From Phreatobacter sp. (GTDB lineage: Bacteria > Pseudomonadota > Alphaproteobacteria > Rhizobiales > Phreatobacteraceae): a stretch of 64,000 nt of DNA. Shown here piece after piece: positions 27,800-36,768 of this stretch. The notes below the pieces were generated by a model. The model was not told the origin of the DNA. It made no database searches and saw only the letters and a program-made list of their open reading frames with translations. Where the stretch lies: the NCBI RefSeq assembly GCF_027532945.1, contig NZ_JAPZTZ010000013.1, positions 98,191 to 162,190 of the forward strand, read 5' to 3'. Position numbers and translations under genes: made by a program. Each line of letters opens with the position of its first letter. The first letter of the stretch is position 1.

Positions 27800-28546
27800 A
27801 TGACCGACAAGCCTTTCGCCGGGCGCATCGCCTGCGTCACCGGCGCCTCGCGCGGCATCGGCCGTGCCACTGCCCTGGCACTGGCCGCCGGCGGCGCCCA
27901 GATGGTCGCGGTCGCCCGCACCCAGGGCGGCCTCGAATCGCTCGACGACGCCATCCGCCAGGCGGGCGGCCTGCCGGCGACCCTCGTGCCGCTCGACATC
28001 CGCGACGGCGACGGGATCGACAGGCTCGGCCTCGCCATCCACGAGCGCTGGGGACGGCTCGACGTGCTGGTGGCCAACGGCGCCATTCTCGGTCCGATCT
28101 CGCCGCTCGGCCATGTGGTGCCGAAGGACTGGGACCAGATCGTCGCCGTGAACGTCACGGCGCAGTGGCGCCTGATCCGCTCCTTCGACCCGCTGCTCCA
28201 GGCATCCGATGCCGGCCGCGCCGTCTTCGTGACCTCGGGCGCGGCGACCAAGTGCCGGCCCTTCTGGGGCCCCTACTCGACCACAAAGGCGGCGCTCGAT
28301 GCGCTCGCCCGCACCTATGCGGCGGAAAGCGAGACGACGGCGGTGAAAGCCAACCTGTTCAATCCCGGCCCGATCCGCACCACCATGCGGGCGCAGGCCA
28401 TGCCTGGCGAGGATCCGCAGACGCTGGAGCCGCCGGAAGCGGCCGCCGAGGCCATCGTCGCCATGTGCCGCGCAGAGGTGACGGAGAACGGCCGACTTTA
28501 CGACTTCCCGGCCCGCAGCTGGAAGAGCTTCCGCGACCCGGCGTGA
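27800..28546 (+). CDS. SDR-family NAD(P)-dependent oxidoreductase
   Basis: Classical short-chain dehydrogenase of 248 residues: cofactor motif TGASRGIGRA near the N terminus, NG-containing strand (LVANGAILG), and a Ser-Tyr-Lys-type active site (FVTSGAATKC then YSTTKAALDAL). Starts 19 bases after purF, an association seen in other alphaproteobacteria. The substrate is not evident. Confidence 0.88.
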   Translation: MTDKPFAGRIACVTGASRGIGRATALALAAGGAQMVAVARTQGGLESLDDAIRQAGGLPATLVPLDIRDGDGIDRLGLAIHERWGRLDVLVANGAILGPISPLGHVVPKDWDQIVAVNVTAQWRLIRSFDPLLQASDAGRAVFVTSGAATKCRPFWGPYSTTKAALDALARTYAAESETTAVKANLFNPGPIRTTMRAQAMPGEDPQTLEPPEAAAEAIVAMCRAEVTENGRLYDFPARSWKSFRDPA

Positions 28547-28571
28547 GCAAAGGTGGGGGCGCAAGCTGCCT

Positions 28572-28991
28572 CTACGCCTCGCGCCCGGCTTCGGCGTCGT
28601 AGCGCGACTGTGCCGCCTCGACGGCGGCAATGTGGGTCTCGGCCCAGACCCGCAGCGCGTCTACGGCCTGGTGCAGCGTCCGTCCCAGCGGCGTGATTGA
28701 ATATTCCACCGTCACCGGCACGGTCGGAATGACCTTGCGCGACACCAACCCATCGCGTTCCAGGCTTTTCAGCGTCTGCGACAGCATCTTCTGCGACACG
28801 CCGCCGATCATCCGCCTCAGGACGTTGAAGCGCTTGGTGCCATCGGCCAGCAGGATGAGGATGAGCACCGCCCATTTGTCGCCGACACGGTCGAGAACCC
28901 GTCGGGTGGGGCAATCCGCGGCGAAGACGTCGGGCGGCAGATCCTTTGGCAAGGGCTGCGGCGGCAGTTCGATGATGCGGGGCTCGCCCAT
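28572..28991 (-). CDS. HxlR-family transcriptional regulator
   Basis: MarR-like winged-helix regulator of 139 residues. The HxlR signature is clear: CPTRRVLDRVGDKWAVLILI, LRRMIGGVSQKMLSQTLKSLERDGLV and VEYSITPLGRTL. The cysteine in DCPTRR is the position often used for redox or electrophile sensing in this family. It is divergent from the oxidoreductase at 29094, its probable target; a GGAGGG precedes the ATG. Confidence 0.92.
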   Translation of the reverse strand: MGEPRIIELPPQPLPKDLPPDVFAADCPTRRVLDRVGDKWAVLILILLADGTKRFNVLRRMIGGVSQKMLSQTLKSLERDGLVSRKVIPTVPVTVEYSITPLGRTLHQAVDALRVWAETHIAAVEAAQSRYDAEAGREA

Positions 28992-29048
28992 GGTTCCCTC
29001 CGCGTGACCACGTGACCCGAAAGTGCCTTCTTTCGCATGTGATCACCA

Positions 29049-29077
29049 GTAGCTATCTGGTCTCCATTGGTAACTAC
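29049..29077. promoter_or_regulatory. Candidate operator for the HxlR regulator
   Basis: Imperfect inverted repeat GTAGCTATC ... TGGTAACTAC (outer arms 29049-29057 and 29068-29077; 7 of 9 positions pair) between the divergent hxlR-type and oxidoreductase genes, 17 bases before the latter's ATG. AT-rich relative to its surroundings. The assignment is inferred from position and symmetry. Confidence 0.45.
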
Positions 29078-29093
29078 CACAAGGAGACCATCC

Positions 29094-29705
29094 ATGAAAG
29101 TCGCTCTTCTCGGCGCCTCCGGCATGATCGGATCGCGCATCCTCAGCGAGCTCTCGTCCCGCGGCCATCAGGTGACGGCGCTGGCTCGCGACACCGCCAA
29201 GATCGCCGCCCTGCCCGGCGTCACGGCGAAGGCCGTCGACGCCTTCGATGGCAAGGCCCTTGCCGCCGCCTATGCCGGCCACGACGTGGTCATCTCGTCG
29301 GTGCACTACCTTGCCTCCGACGCCGACACGCTGATCGGTGCAGCCAAGGCCTCGGGCGTTCCGCGCTATCTGGTGGTCGGCGGCGCCGGCTCCCTCGAAG
29401 TGGCGCCGGGCGTGAAGCTCTTCGACACGCCGCAGTTTCCGGACCTCTACCTCAAGGAGGCGAAGGCCGGCGGCGTCTTCCTCGACAAACTGAAGGCGGA
29501 GCCGACGCTGAACTGGACCTTCCTGTCGCCTGCGGCCCTCATCCAGCCGGGCGAGCGCACCGGCCGGTTCCGCCTCGGCGGCGACCAGTTCTTCGTCGAC
29601 GCCGCGGGCAACAGCGCCATCTCGGCGGAAGACTACGCCATCGCGCTGGTGGACGAACTCGAGACGCCGAAGCACGCCCGCAAGCGGTTCTCCGTGGCCT
29701 ACTGA
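29094..29705 (+). CDS. NAD(P)-binding oxidoreductase (NmrA/YwnB-like)
   Basis: Atypical SDR of 203 residues with the N-terminal motif LLGASGMIGSRI, a conserved YLVVGGAGSLEVAPG stretch and TFLSPAALIQPGERTG. Such proteins are often quinone or electrophile reductases controlled by HxlR regulators, which fits the divergent neighbour. ATG at 29094 preceded by AAGGAG. Substrate unknown. Confidence 0.88.
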   Translation: MKVALLGASGMIGSRILSELSSRGHQVTALARDTAKIAALPGVTAKAVDAFDGKALAAAYAGHDVVISSVHYLASDADTLIGAAKASGVPRYLVVGGAGSLEVAPGVKLFDTPQFPDLYLKEAKAGGVFLDKLKAEPTLNWTFLSPAALIQPGERTGRFRLGGDQFFVDAAGNSAISAEDYAIALVDELETPKHARKRFSVAY

Positions 29706-29715
29706 GCCCATCGGC

Positions 29716-29735
29716 GGGGGCGCTATGGCGCCCCC
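29716..29735. terminator. Stem-loop between convergent genes (no T run)
   Basis: Perfect 8-base repeat GGGGGCGC - TATG - GCGCCCCC directly between the oxidoreductase stop (29705) and the der stop (29737). It lacks a T tract, so it is either a weak bidirectional terminator or a 3' end-protecting hairpin. Confidence 0.5.
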
Positions 29736-29736
29736 G

Positions 29737-31140
29737 TCAGCGGATCTTGCGGCCCGTCTCGGCGTAGGGATTGTCCGTCTTCTTCAGATGGAAGCGGATC
29801 GGCGTGCCGTGGAGATCGAAGCTCTCGCGCAGCCCGTTGACGAGATAGCGCAGATAGCTCTCGGGTAGCGCCTCGGGGCGCGAGCAGAAGGTGACGAAGG
29901 TCGGCGGGCGCACCTTCGCCTGTGTCATGTAGCGCAGCTTGATGCGGCGGCCGGAGACGGCCGGCGGCGGATGGTGGTCCACGGTTTCCTGTAGCCAGCG
30001 CACCAGCGTGTTGGTGGAGATGCGCTTCTGCCATGGCACGCGGGCATCAAGGATCGCCTGCATCACCCGGTCGAGACCCTGGCCGGTGGCGGCGGAATTG
30101 GCGACAACCGGGCAGCCCTTGATCTGCGGCAGCCAGTGGTCGGTCTCCTCGCGGAGCTTGGCCGCCTTGCCGCCCTTGTGGGGCACAAGGTCCCATTTGG
30201 TGAAAGCGAGAACGACCGCCCTGCCCTCCTTGGCGGCGAGATCGGCGATGCGCAGGTCCTGGTCCTCGAATGGCTTCTCGGCGTCCATGCAGACGACGAC
30301 CACTTCGGCGAAGCGGATGGCGCGCAGTGCGTCGGCCACTGACAGCTTCTCAAGCTTGTCCTCGATGCGGGCGCGCTTCCTCAGGCCCGCCGTGTCGACG
30401 AGGCGGAACTTGCGGCCCCCCCACTCCCAGTCCACAGCGATGGCGTCACGGGTGATGCCGGCCTCGGGGCCGGTGAGCAGGCGGTCCTCGCCGATCAGCG
30501 CATTGACGAGGGTCGACTTGCCGGCATTCGGACGACCGACGATGGCGACGGGAATCGGCTTCGACAGATCCTCCGGCGGCGCCTCCTGGTCGCCGGCGGG
30601 GATGCTGTCATCCTCGTCGTCCTCCGGCTCGTCGTCGAAGACCGGCGGCGGCATGAGGGCGGCGAGCGCCTCGTAGAGTTCGTTCAGGCCCTCGCCGTGC
30701 TCGGCGGAGAGCGGCACGGGATCGCCGAGGCCAAGGGAGAAGGCCTCGTAGGCGCCGGCCATGCCGACCTTCCCCTCGCTCTTGTTGGCAGCGAGGATGA
30801 CCGGCTTGCCGGACTTGCGCACCATCTCGGCAAAGGTCTGGTCGTCGGGAGTGAGGCCCATGCGGGCATCGACCATGAACAGGATCGCGTCGGCGAGGCG
30901 GATCGCCTCCTCCGTCTGGGCGCGCATGCGGCTCTCAAGGCTGCCCTCGCGGCTGTCCTCGAGGCCTGCCGTGTCGATGATGGTGAAGGCGACATCGCCG
31001 AGGCTGGCATCGCCCTCGCGGCGGTCGCGGGTCACGCCCGGCCGATCGTCGACCAGCGCGATCCGCTGGCCCACGAGACGGTTGAACAGCGTCGACTTGC
31101 CGACATTGGGCCGGCCGACGATAGCGAGCGTGAAGGACAT
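29737..31140 (-). CDS. der: Der (EngA), ribosome-assembly GTPase
   Basis: Double-GTPase needed for 50S maturation. The first G domain starts [17 protein letters not shown] (residues 6-22), the second [17 protein letters not shown] near residue 200; between them lies an acidic linker ([11 protein letters not shown]). A C-terminal KH-like domain ends in [17 protein letters not shown]. Length 467 is normal. It is the last gene of a minus-strand run with the YfgM-like and small lipoprotein genes. Confidence 0.96.
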   Translation of the reverse strand: MSFTLAIVGRPNVGKSTLFNRLVGQRIALVDDRPGVTRDRREGDASLGDVAFTIIDTAGLEDSREGSLESRMRAQTEEAIRLADAILFMVDARMGLTPDDQTFAEMVRKSGKPVILAANKSEGKVGMAGAYEAFSLGLGDPVPLSAEHGEGLNELYEALAALMPPPVFDDEPEDDEDDSIPAGDQEAPPEDLSKPIPVAIVGRPNAGKSTLVNALIGEDRLLTGPEAGITRDAIAVDWEWGGRKFRLVDTAGLRKRARIEDKLEKLSVADALRAIRFAEVVVVCMDAEKPFEDQDLRIADLAAKEGRAVVLAFTKWDLVPHKGGKAAKLREETDHWLPQIKGCPVVANSAATGQGLDRVMQAILDARVPWQKRISTNTLVRWLQETVDHHPPPAVSGRRIKLRYMTQAKVRPPTFVTFCSRPEALPESYLRYLVNGLRESFDLHGTPIRFHLKKTDNPYAETGRKIR

Positions 31141-31150
31141 GGGCTGGCGT

Positions 31151-31411
31151 TCAGCGGCCGCGGGCGGGCGGCTGGGCCGGCGGCGGCTCGGCCGGCACGG
31201 CGCCGGGCGAGTTCGCGGGCTGCTGGACGGAGCGGTCGATGCCGGGGACGCCCTCGGGGAAGACCGGGCGGCGGTCGCCGGGCAGCGGCGCCTGGCGGCG
31301 TTCGAACATGGAGGGGATGTCCTGGAGAGACTCGCAGCCGGCCAGCATGAGGCCGAGGCCGCCGAGGGCGGCGGTGCGCAGGACGAGGCGACGGTCGGGG
31401 CGGAGGGTCAT
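31151..31411 (-). CDS. Short lipoprotein resembling the N-terminal end of BamB
   Basis: 86-residue predicted lipoprotein: positively charged start, hydrophobic segment and lipobox LAGC (Cys at about residue 26), then [25 protein letters not shown] and a Pro/Ala tail. It occupies the place between the YfgM-like gene and der where many alphaproteobacteria encode BamB, and its [13 protein letters not shown] stretch resembles the segment just after the lipidated cysteine of alphaproteobacterial BamB. The beta-propeller (about 350 residues) is absent. Whether it is a remnant or a distinct lipoprotein cannot be settled here. Confidence 0.75.
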   Translation of the reverse strand: MTLRPDRRLVLRTAALGGLGLMLAGCESLQDIPSMFERRQAPLPGDRRPVFPEGVPGIDRSVQQPANSPGAVPAEPPPAQPPARGR

Positions 31412-31431
31412 CGCAAAATTCCGTTGATCGC

Positions 31432-32079
31432 TCAGCTGCCACTGGCAGGGAAGACGGTGGACATCAGGTCGGCCCGGCCGCGCACGCCTTGCGGCGTCTC
31501 GCGGTCGTCCTGGATTGCCTTGATCCAGCGCTCAGCACCGGCCCGGTCGCCGGCCTTGAGGGCGGCAAGCGCCAGGATCTCGCGCGCCGAATGGCGGAAG
31601 GCGCCATCGGCACCGGCGAGCGGCTCGGCGCGGCGGACGAGGTCGGCGGCGGGAGCCGTGTCGACGAGGAGATAGGCGGCGCGCAGGCGGGCGAGGTCCT
31701 GCATCAGCGGGCCGATGCCGGCATCGGCAGCAAGGGCGTCATAGGCCGAGACAGCCGCCGCCTTGTCGCGGGTGGCAAGCTCGGTCGCCTGCCGGAAGCG
31801 GGCCAGGATGCGATAGCCGCCCGGCGCCTCGGCGGCGAGGCTGCTGAACTGGGACGTCGCGTCCGGGCTGTTGTCACGCGAGAGCCTCAGCGCCGCCTCG
31901 AACCTGGCGCCCGCCGCGGCCGAGCGTTCGGCCTGGAGATGGTCGTAGAAGCGCCAGCCTCCGACGACGAGCACGACCGATACGGCGGCGCCGACGATGA
32001 TCACCCAGTTCTTCTGCCAGAAGGCCTCGAACCGCGCCCGGCGCAGGTCCTCTTCCACTTCGTCGAAAATATCGGCCAT
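31432..32079 (-). CDS. YfgM-like tetratricopeptide membrane protein
   Basis: Single-pass inner-membrane protein of 215 residues: cytoplasmic N terminus (MADIFDEVEEDLRRARFEAF), a helix at about 25-43 (VIIVGAAVSVVLVVGGW), then an alanine-rich TPR-like periplasmic domain. E. coli YfgM works near SecYEG/PpiD; the same gene next to der (and bamB) in many bacteria suggests an envelope-biogenesis role. It is 20 bases upstream of the small lipoprotein gene. Confidence 0.85.
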   Translation of the reverse strand: MADIFDEVEEDLRRARFEAFWQKNWVIIVGAAVSVVLVVGGWRFYDHLQAERSAAAGARFEAALRLSRDNSPDATSQFSSLAAEAPGGYRILARFRQATELATRDKAAAVSAYDALAADAGIGPLMQDLARLRAAYLLVDTAPAADLVRRAEPLAGADGAFRHSAREILALAALKAGDRAGAERWIKAIQDDRETPQGVRGRADLMSTVFPASGS

Positions 32080-32358
32080 GGTCTCAATCCAGCTCCGCGC
32101 CCAAGGGATCGCGCGAGCCCCCGTCAGAAGCGGCGGAACCTATCAACTCCCCCTGTCGGACGCAAACGCGGCGGGGGTGAGGCAGAGGGCTTATGGACGG
32201 CTCGCCGATCCGTCCACAGGGGGCGGGACAATTTGCCTCCGCTCCGCATCTGCGCCACATTTGGCGCGCATAGGCTTCGGGGACTTCATCGCCATAGCCG
32301 CTTGCCTGGTCTCGCGCCGGGCCCGGCGGCCCCATTCGCATCGCGTGCCATTGGTCGA

Positions 32359-32901
32359 ATGAATCAGGTTCAAGCAGCCCAACACGCCGCCGAGACCGCC
32401 GCCCCAGCCGGCGATGCCGCGCTCGGCATGAGCTACGATCCCGCCACCGAACGCGCCGTGGCGCGACGGTTGCGCGGGGCACGATGGCGACGCCTCGCCT
32501 TCTTCGTCTCCGCGATCGCCGTGGCCGCCGCCGCCGCCGCTGCCTTCACCCACGCCCATCGCGACACGGTCGCGGCCTTCGTCCCGCCGCCTGCCCCACC
32601 AGCTCCCATCGCCTCCCCCGCACCGGCCGCTCCGTCGCTTGCCTCCAGCACCTCGCGCCCGGTCACGCTGCCGGGCGATGCTGCCGATCCCAACAAGGTC
32701 CAGGCGCGCATCGTCGTCCCCGCCGATCCAGAGCCCGCCGCCGCGCCGATCCAGATGCAGGCGCCGCCCGCGACCGCTCGCATGATCCCCCTCTCGACGG
32801 CAGTGCCGGCCGAGGCCCCCCGGGTCGAAGACAGCACGCCGCCCGCCGCAGCCCTCGGCTTCGCGCCGCTGCCGCCGCCGCGCCCGTCCCGCGCTCCCTG
32901 A
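32359..32901 (+). CDS. Hypothetical single-pass membrane protein with Pro/Ala-rich tail
   Basis: 180 residues: N-terminal 50 residues polar, with RRLRGARWRRL before one helix (FFVSAIAVAAAAAAAFTHA), then an almost pure Pro/Ala/Val region. Codon third positions are strongly G/C, as in neighbouring genes, which supports translation, but the upstream frame is also open, so the start (ATG at 32359) is uncertain. Function unknown. Divergent from the YfgM-like gene. Confidence 0.6.
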   Translation: MNQVQAAQHAAETAAPAGDAALGMSYDPATERAVARRLRGARWRRLAFFVSAIAVAAAAAAAFTHAHRDTVAAFVPPPAPPAPIASPAPAAPSLASSTSRPVTLPGDAADPNKVQARIVVPADPEPAAAPIQMQAPPATARMIPLSTAVPAEAPRVEDSTPPAAALGFAPLPPPRPSRAP

Positions 32902-32989
32902 CATCGGCGAAACATCGCGGGCGCCCCGCGCGGCAACGCCGCAATGGCGCGCGTCTATCCGTGGCTCCCAGGTCAATGGGAGTTCAGCG

Positions 32990-33505
32990 ATGCGCGTCTT
33001 CACATGGGCTCTGGTCTGGGGGCTGATCGGCCTCGTCAGCGGCTATGTCGCCACCGTGGCCATCGGCATCGTTCTCTTCGATATCTTCCAAGTCTCGCAG
33101 CGCGAAGGCGCCGCCGCCATGGGGCTTGCCTTCGTCATCGGGCCCTTCGTTGCCTGCATCATCGCCCTCGCCGCAGCCACGACGGCGGCCCTCGTCGTGG
33201 CACGGCGCGATAGGCTGCGGGACGGCGGGCAGTTGTCGCCGGCCCGGCCGTGGGGCCGGGGGCCGCGCACACTGATCGGCGCCATCCTCGGCGTGGTCGG
33301 CGGCTACGGGGCAGCGCTCCTCATGCTCGCGGGCTTCTACGCGCTGCGCGGATCGCCCTATTTCAGCAGCTATGCCTGGGCCTATGCCGCCGCCTGGGCG
33401 CCGATCATCGCAGCGGCGCTGGGCGGTGGGTTCGGCGTTTGGCTTGCCTTGAGGTCACGCCCGAAAGGGCCGGACGACGCCGTCGGACCACTCAGCCGGG
33501 GTTGA
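32990..33505 (+). CDS. Hypothetical integral membrane protein
   Basis: 171 residues with about four hydrophobic helices: WALVWGLIGLVSGYVATVAI, AFVIGPFVACIIALAAATTA, ILGVVGGYGAALLMLAGFY and AWAPIIAAALGGGFGVWLAL, and a basic loop in the middle. No family recognised. ATG at 32990. Its end overlaps the end of the convergent YffB-type gene by 14 bases. Confidence 0.7.
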   Translation: MRVFTWALVWGLIGLVSGYVATVAIGIVLFDIFQVSQREGAAAMGLAFVIGPFVACIIALAAATTAALVVARRDRLRDGGQLSPARPWGRGPRTLIGAILGVVGGYGAALLMLAGFYALRGSPYFSSYAWAYAAAWAPIIAAALGGGFGVWLALRSRPKGPDDAVGPLSRG

Positions 33506-33881
33506 AGGCCCTGGCATAGAGATCGGGCTTGAAGCCGATCATCACCGCGCCGCCGGTCTCCACCACCGGACGCTTCACCAGCGTCGGATTGGCGAGGATC
33601 AGCGCCGCCGCGCGGTCGCGGTCGAGGCCTGTGCGCTCTGTCTCCGGCAGGGCCCGGAAGGAGGTCCCCGCGCGGTTCAGCACCGCCTCCCAGCCGAGCG
33701 CATCGAGCCAGCCGTTCAGCCGCGCCGCATCGAGCCCATCCTTGCGGAAGTCGTGGAAGCGGTAGGCCACGCCATTCTCGTCCAGCCAGACGCGCGCCTT
33801 GCGGACGGTGTCGCAGGTGGTGATGCCGTAGAGGGTGCGGTGGCGGCTGACATGAGGGCTCCGGGGCGGAAGCGCCCGCAA
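33492..33881 (-). CDS. ArsC/Spx-family reductase, YffB type
   Basis: Thioredoxin-fold protein of the ArsC superfamily. The YffB-like motif YGITTCDTVRKARVWL carries the single active-site cysteine (no CxxC), followed by YRFHDFRKDGLD and the C-terminal VKRPVVETGGAVMIGFKPDLY. About 120 residues are family-like. The only in-frame start I see is TTG at 33881, three bases after the preceding gene's stop, suggesting coupled translation; the first ten residues are therefore uncertain. Confidence 0.85.
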   Translation of the reverse strand: MRALPPRSPHVSRHRTLYGITTCDTVRKARVWLDENGVAYRFHDFRKDGLDAARLNGWLDALGWEAVLNRAGTSFRALPETERTGLDRDRAAALILANPTLVKRPVVETGGAVMIGFKPDLYARAFNPG

Positions 33882-33884
33882 GGA

Positions 33885-34769
33885 TCACGGCTGCCGCGGC
33901 GCTGTCCAGGGGGGTGGGATGATCCGGCCGCGGCGAACCGCCACGACGATCATCGCGATGCCGACGGCCGAGCAGGTCACCAGCGCGACAAGAGACGCCT
34001 CGACCCCGAACGTGCCGCCGGTGAGCCAGTCCGGCCCCTGCATGGTCGAGCGGGCGAGCCCGGCGGGTGCCGCCTGGTTGCCCGAAACGATACCGGACCA
34101 GACGGACCCTTGCGTGTAGTTCCAGGCGGCGTGGAGGCCGATGCCGAGCCAGAGCCGACCGGTCAGGAGATAGGTCGCCACGAGCAGGATCCCGGCCCAA
34201 AGCGAGATCGAGAGGATGCCCTGCATCGTCGCCGAATCGTTCTCGAGGTGAACGAAGCCGAAGACGACGGAGGACAGGACGAGCGCGATCCAGGTTCCGA
34301 ACCAGCGCTCCGCGAGGCGGAACACGCCGCCGCGGAACACCAGTTCCTCGAAGACGCCAGTGGCGATGGGCGCGGCGAGGCCGGGCAGCAGCATGGACCA
34401 GGCGTTGAGGCCCTGCAGCCGGTAGATGCCGAGGGCCATCAGCACGAGGATGCAGGCAGTGTAGAGGCCGAAGCCGAGGAGAAGCCCAAGCCCCAGTTCG
34501 CGGGCGGCGGGGCCGAGGGCGAGTTCGTCGACCGGCCGGTTCTCGGCTGTGCGGACGATGCTCGCATAGATCGCCAGCATCATGATGCCGGAGACGACGG
34601 AGGCCGCGGCGCCCTGGACCGGCCCCTGCGTGAAGGAGGCGCGGAAGAAGAAGCCGGAGAGATAGAGGTAGGTCAGCGCCACGTAGAGGATCGCCAGGAC
34701 GACAGGCGGCGATCCCAACACGCGCCGCCACCACGGTCCGTTGTCAGCCGTGCCCGCTGCCATCGCCAT
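33885..34769 (-). CDS. CPBP-family intramembrane metalloprotease
   Basis: Polytopic protein of 294 residues of the CAAX protease/bacteriocin-processing (ABI) family. Motif 1, EELVFRGGVFRLAERW (EExxxR type), is visible near residue 140; the second motif FGFVHLEND supplies a histidine, and GIGLHAAWNY another. Six to eight hydrophobic helices surround these. The physiological substrate is unknown. Confidence 0.9.
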   Translation of the reverse strand: MAMAAGTADNGPWWRRVLGSPPVVLAILYVALTYLYLSGFFFRASFTQGPVQGAAASVVSGIMMLAIYASIVRTAENRPVDELALGPAARELGLGLLLGFGLYTACILVLMALGIYRLQGLNAWSMLLPGLAAPIATGVFEELVFRGGVFRLAERWFGTWIALVLSSVVFGFVHLENDSATMQGILSISLWAGILLVATYLLTGRLWLGIGLHAAWNYTQGSVWSGIVSGNQAAPAGLARSTMQGPDWLTGGTFGVEASLVALVTCSAVGIAMIVVAVRRGRIIPPPWTAPRQP

Positions 34770-34878
34770 GTCTCATGCCCCGTACCGCCATCGCGGGCAG
34801 CCTAGGCGGGCGGCAGCCTCTCACAAGCTGGGCGAAGTCCTCATGGGCTGAAGGCGGGCCCACCGATGGCCCTCGCCG

Positions 34879-35106
34879 TCAGGCCAGGGTCTCCAGATAG
34901 GCCTCGACCTCGTCGAGGTCGGCGGAGAAGAGATAGCCCTGGTCGCCGAGCACGATGGTCATGGTCTCGGCATCGCGGAGCATGTAGCCGCCATGCGCCA
35001 GAACCCGCTTGTCCGGCTTCTGCGCCGTCATCAGATGCAGGCCGTAGCGGACACAGACGCGCTTGATCCGGCGCTCGCGGGACGGGATCGACCCCTTCTG
35101 GCTCAT
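34879..35106 (-). CDS. Small conserved hypothetical protein
   Basis: 75 residues starting MSQKGSIPSRERRIKRVCVRYGLHL with an ATG at 35106 (the upstream frame is not protein-like). Basic N-terminal half, then GGYMLRDAETMTIVLGDQGYLFSADLDEVEAYLETLA, a pattern found in small Hyphomicrobiales proteins of unknown function. No membrane segment. Possibly nucleic-acid binding given the basic half, but that is a guess. Confidence 0.65.
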   Translation of the reverse strand: MSQKGSIPSRERRIKRVCVRYGLHLMTAQKPDKRVLAHGGYMLRDAETMTIVLGDQGYLFSADLDEVEAYLETLA

Positions 35107-35137
35107 GGGCGCGTGCCCGCGGCGATCACGAGGCGCC

Positions 35138-36691
35138 TCACTCCCACTCGATCGTGCCCGGCGGCTTCGAGGTGACGTCGTAGACGACCCGGTTGATGCC
35201 ACGCACCTCGTTGATGATGCGGGTCGCGGCGCGGCCGAGGAAGTTCATGTCGAAGGGGTAGAAGTCGGCGGTCATGCCGTCGACCGAGGTGACGGCCCGC
35301 AGGGCGCAGACATGGTCATAGGTGCGCCCGTCGCCCATCACGCCGACAGTGCGGACGGGGAGCAACACGGCGAAGGCCTGCCAGATCGTGTCGTAGAGGC
35401 CCGCCTTGCGGATCTCGTCGAGATAGATGGCGTCGGCCTTCCTCAGGATGTCGAGCTTCTCGCGGGTGATCTCGCCGGGGATGCGGATGGCGAGGCCAGG
35501 ACCGGGGAAGGGATGGCGACCGACGAAGCTGTCGGGAAGTCCGAGCTCGCGGCCAAGCGCCCGGACCTCGTCCTTGAACAGCTCGCGCAGCGGCTCGACG
35601 AGCTTCATGTTCATGCGCTCGGGCAGGCCGCCGACATTGTGGTGGCTCTTGATGGTGACCGAGGGCCCGCCGGTGAAGGAGACGCTCTCGATCACATCCG
35701 GATAGAGCGTGCCCTGGGCCAGAAACTCCGCCCCGCCGATGGCCTTGGCCTCCTTCTCGAAGACCTCGATGAAGAGGCGGCCGATCGTCTTGCGCTTGGT
35801 CTCGGGATCGGTGACGTCGGCGAGCTGGCCGAGGAAGAGGTCGGAGGCGTCCACATGGACGAGCGGGATGTTGTAGTGGCCGCGGAACAGGTCGACGACC
35901 TCGCTCGCCTCGTTCTGGCGCATCAGGCCGTGGTCGACGAAGACGCAGGTGAGCTGGTCGCCGATGGCCTCGTGGATAAGCACCGCCGCGACGGAGGAAT
36001 CGACACCGCCCGACAGGCCGCAGATCACCTTGCCCTTGCCGACCTGGGCGCGGATTTTGGCGATCATCTCCTGGCGATAGGCCGACATGGTCCAGTCGGA
36101 CTTCGCCCCTGCGATCTTGTGGACGAAGTTCTGGATCAGCTTCGCCCCGTCCGGCGTATGGACCACCTCGGGGTGGAACTGGACGGCGTAGTAGTTGCGG
36201 CTCTCATCGGCGATGGCGGCGTAAGGGGCGTTGTCCGAGGTCGCGACCACCTCGAAACCGTCGGGCAGGCGGGTGACGCGGTCGCCGTGGCTCATCCAGA
36301 CCTGATGACGGGTGCCCGGCTCCCAGACGCCGTCAAAGAGCTTGGTCGGCTTCTGCACCTCAAGGAAGGCGCGGCCGAACTCGCGGTGGTGACCAGCCTC
36401 CACCTTGCCGCCCAGCTGCTCAGCCATGGTCTGCTCGCCATAGCAGATGCCGAAGATCGGCAGCTTCTCGTCGAAGATCAGCTGCGGTGCGCGGGGCGAG
36501 AAGTCCTCGGTCACCGAGGCGGGGCCGCCGGAGAGGATGACGCCCTTCGGCTTCATCTTGCGATAGGCGGCTTCCGCCGACTGGAAGGGGTGGATCTCGC
36601 AATAGACGCCGGCCTCGCGGACGCGACGGGCGATGAGCTGGGTCACCTGCGAGCCGAAGTCGATGATCAGGATGGAGTCGTGCTGGGTCAT
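35138..36691 (-). CDS. guaA: GMP synthase (glutamine-hydrolysing)
   Basis: Converts XMP to GMP. The N-terminal class I amidotransferase has C83 in [15 protein letters not shown], with the His/Glu pair in QFHPEVVHT; the ATP-pyrophosphatase P-loop is [14 protein letters not shown]; and the C-terminal dimerisation domain ends in the family motif [14 protein letters not shown]. Length 517 is typical. Confidence 0.97.
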   Translation of the reverse strand: MTQHDSILIIDFGSQVTQLIARRVREAGVYCEIHPFQSAEAAYRKMKPKGVILSGGPASVTEDFSPRAPQLIFDEKLPIFGICYGEQTMAEQLGGKVEAGHHREFGRAFLEVQKPTKLFDGVWEPGTRHQVWMSHGDRVTRLPDGFEVVATSDNAPYAAIADESRNYYAVQFHPEVVHTPDGAKLIQNFVHKIAGAKSDWTMSAYRQEMIAKIRAQVGKGKVICGLSGGVDSSVAAVLIHEAIGDQLTCVFVDHGLMRQNEASEVVDLFRGHYNIPLVHVDASDLFLGQLADVTDPETKRKTIGRLFIEVFEKEAKAIGGAEFLAQGTLYPDVIESVSFTGGPSVTIKSHHNVGGLPERMNMKLVEPLRELFKDEVRALGRELGLPDSFVGRHPFPGPGLAIRIPGEITREKLDILRKADAIYLDEIRKAGLYDTIWQAFAVLLPVRTVGVMGDGRTYDHVCALRAVTSVDGMTADFYPFDMNFLGRAATRIINEVRGINRVVYDVTSKPPGTIEWE

Positions 36692-36768
36692 CGCCTTGCG
36701 TTACGACCATGCCGCAAACGGCGCAAGTCCGGGATTTCAGCCGTCAACACGGGAATGGCAGCAGGACG

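Noticed and set aside
26287..28251. A 654-codon open frame antisense to purF and the SDR gene
   Set aside because: It covers two clear genes on the other strand and has shadow-like composition.
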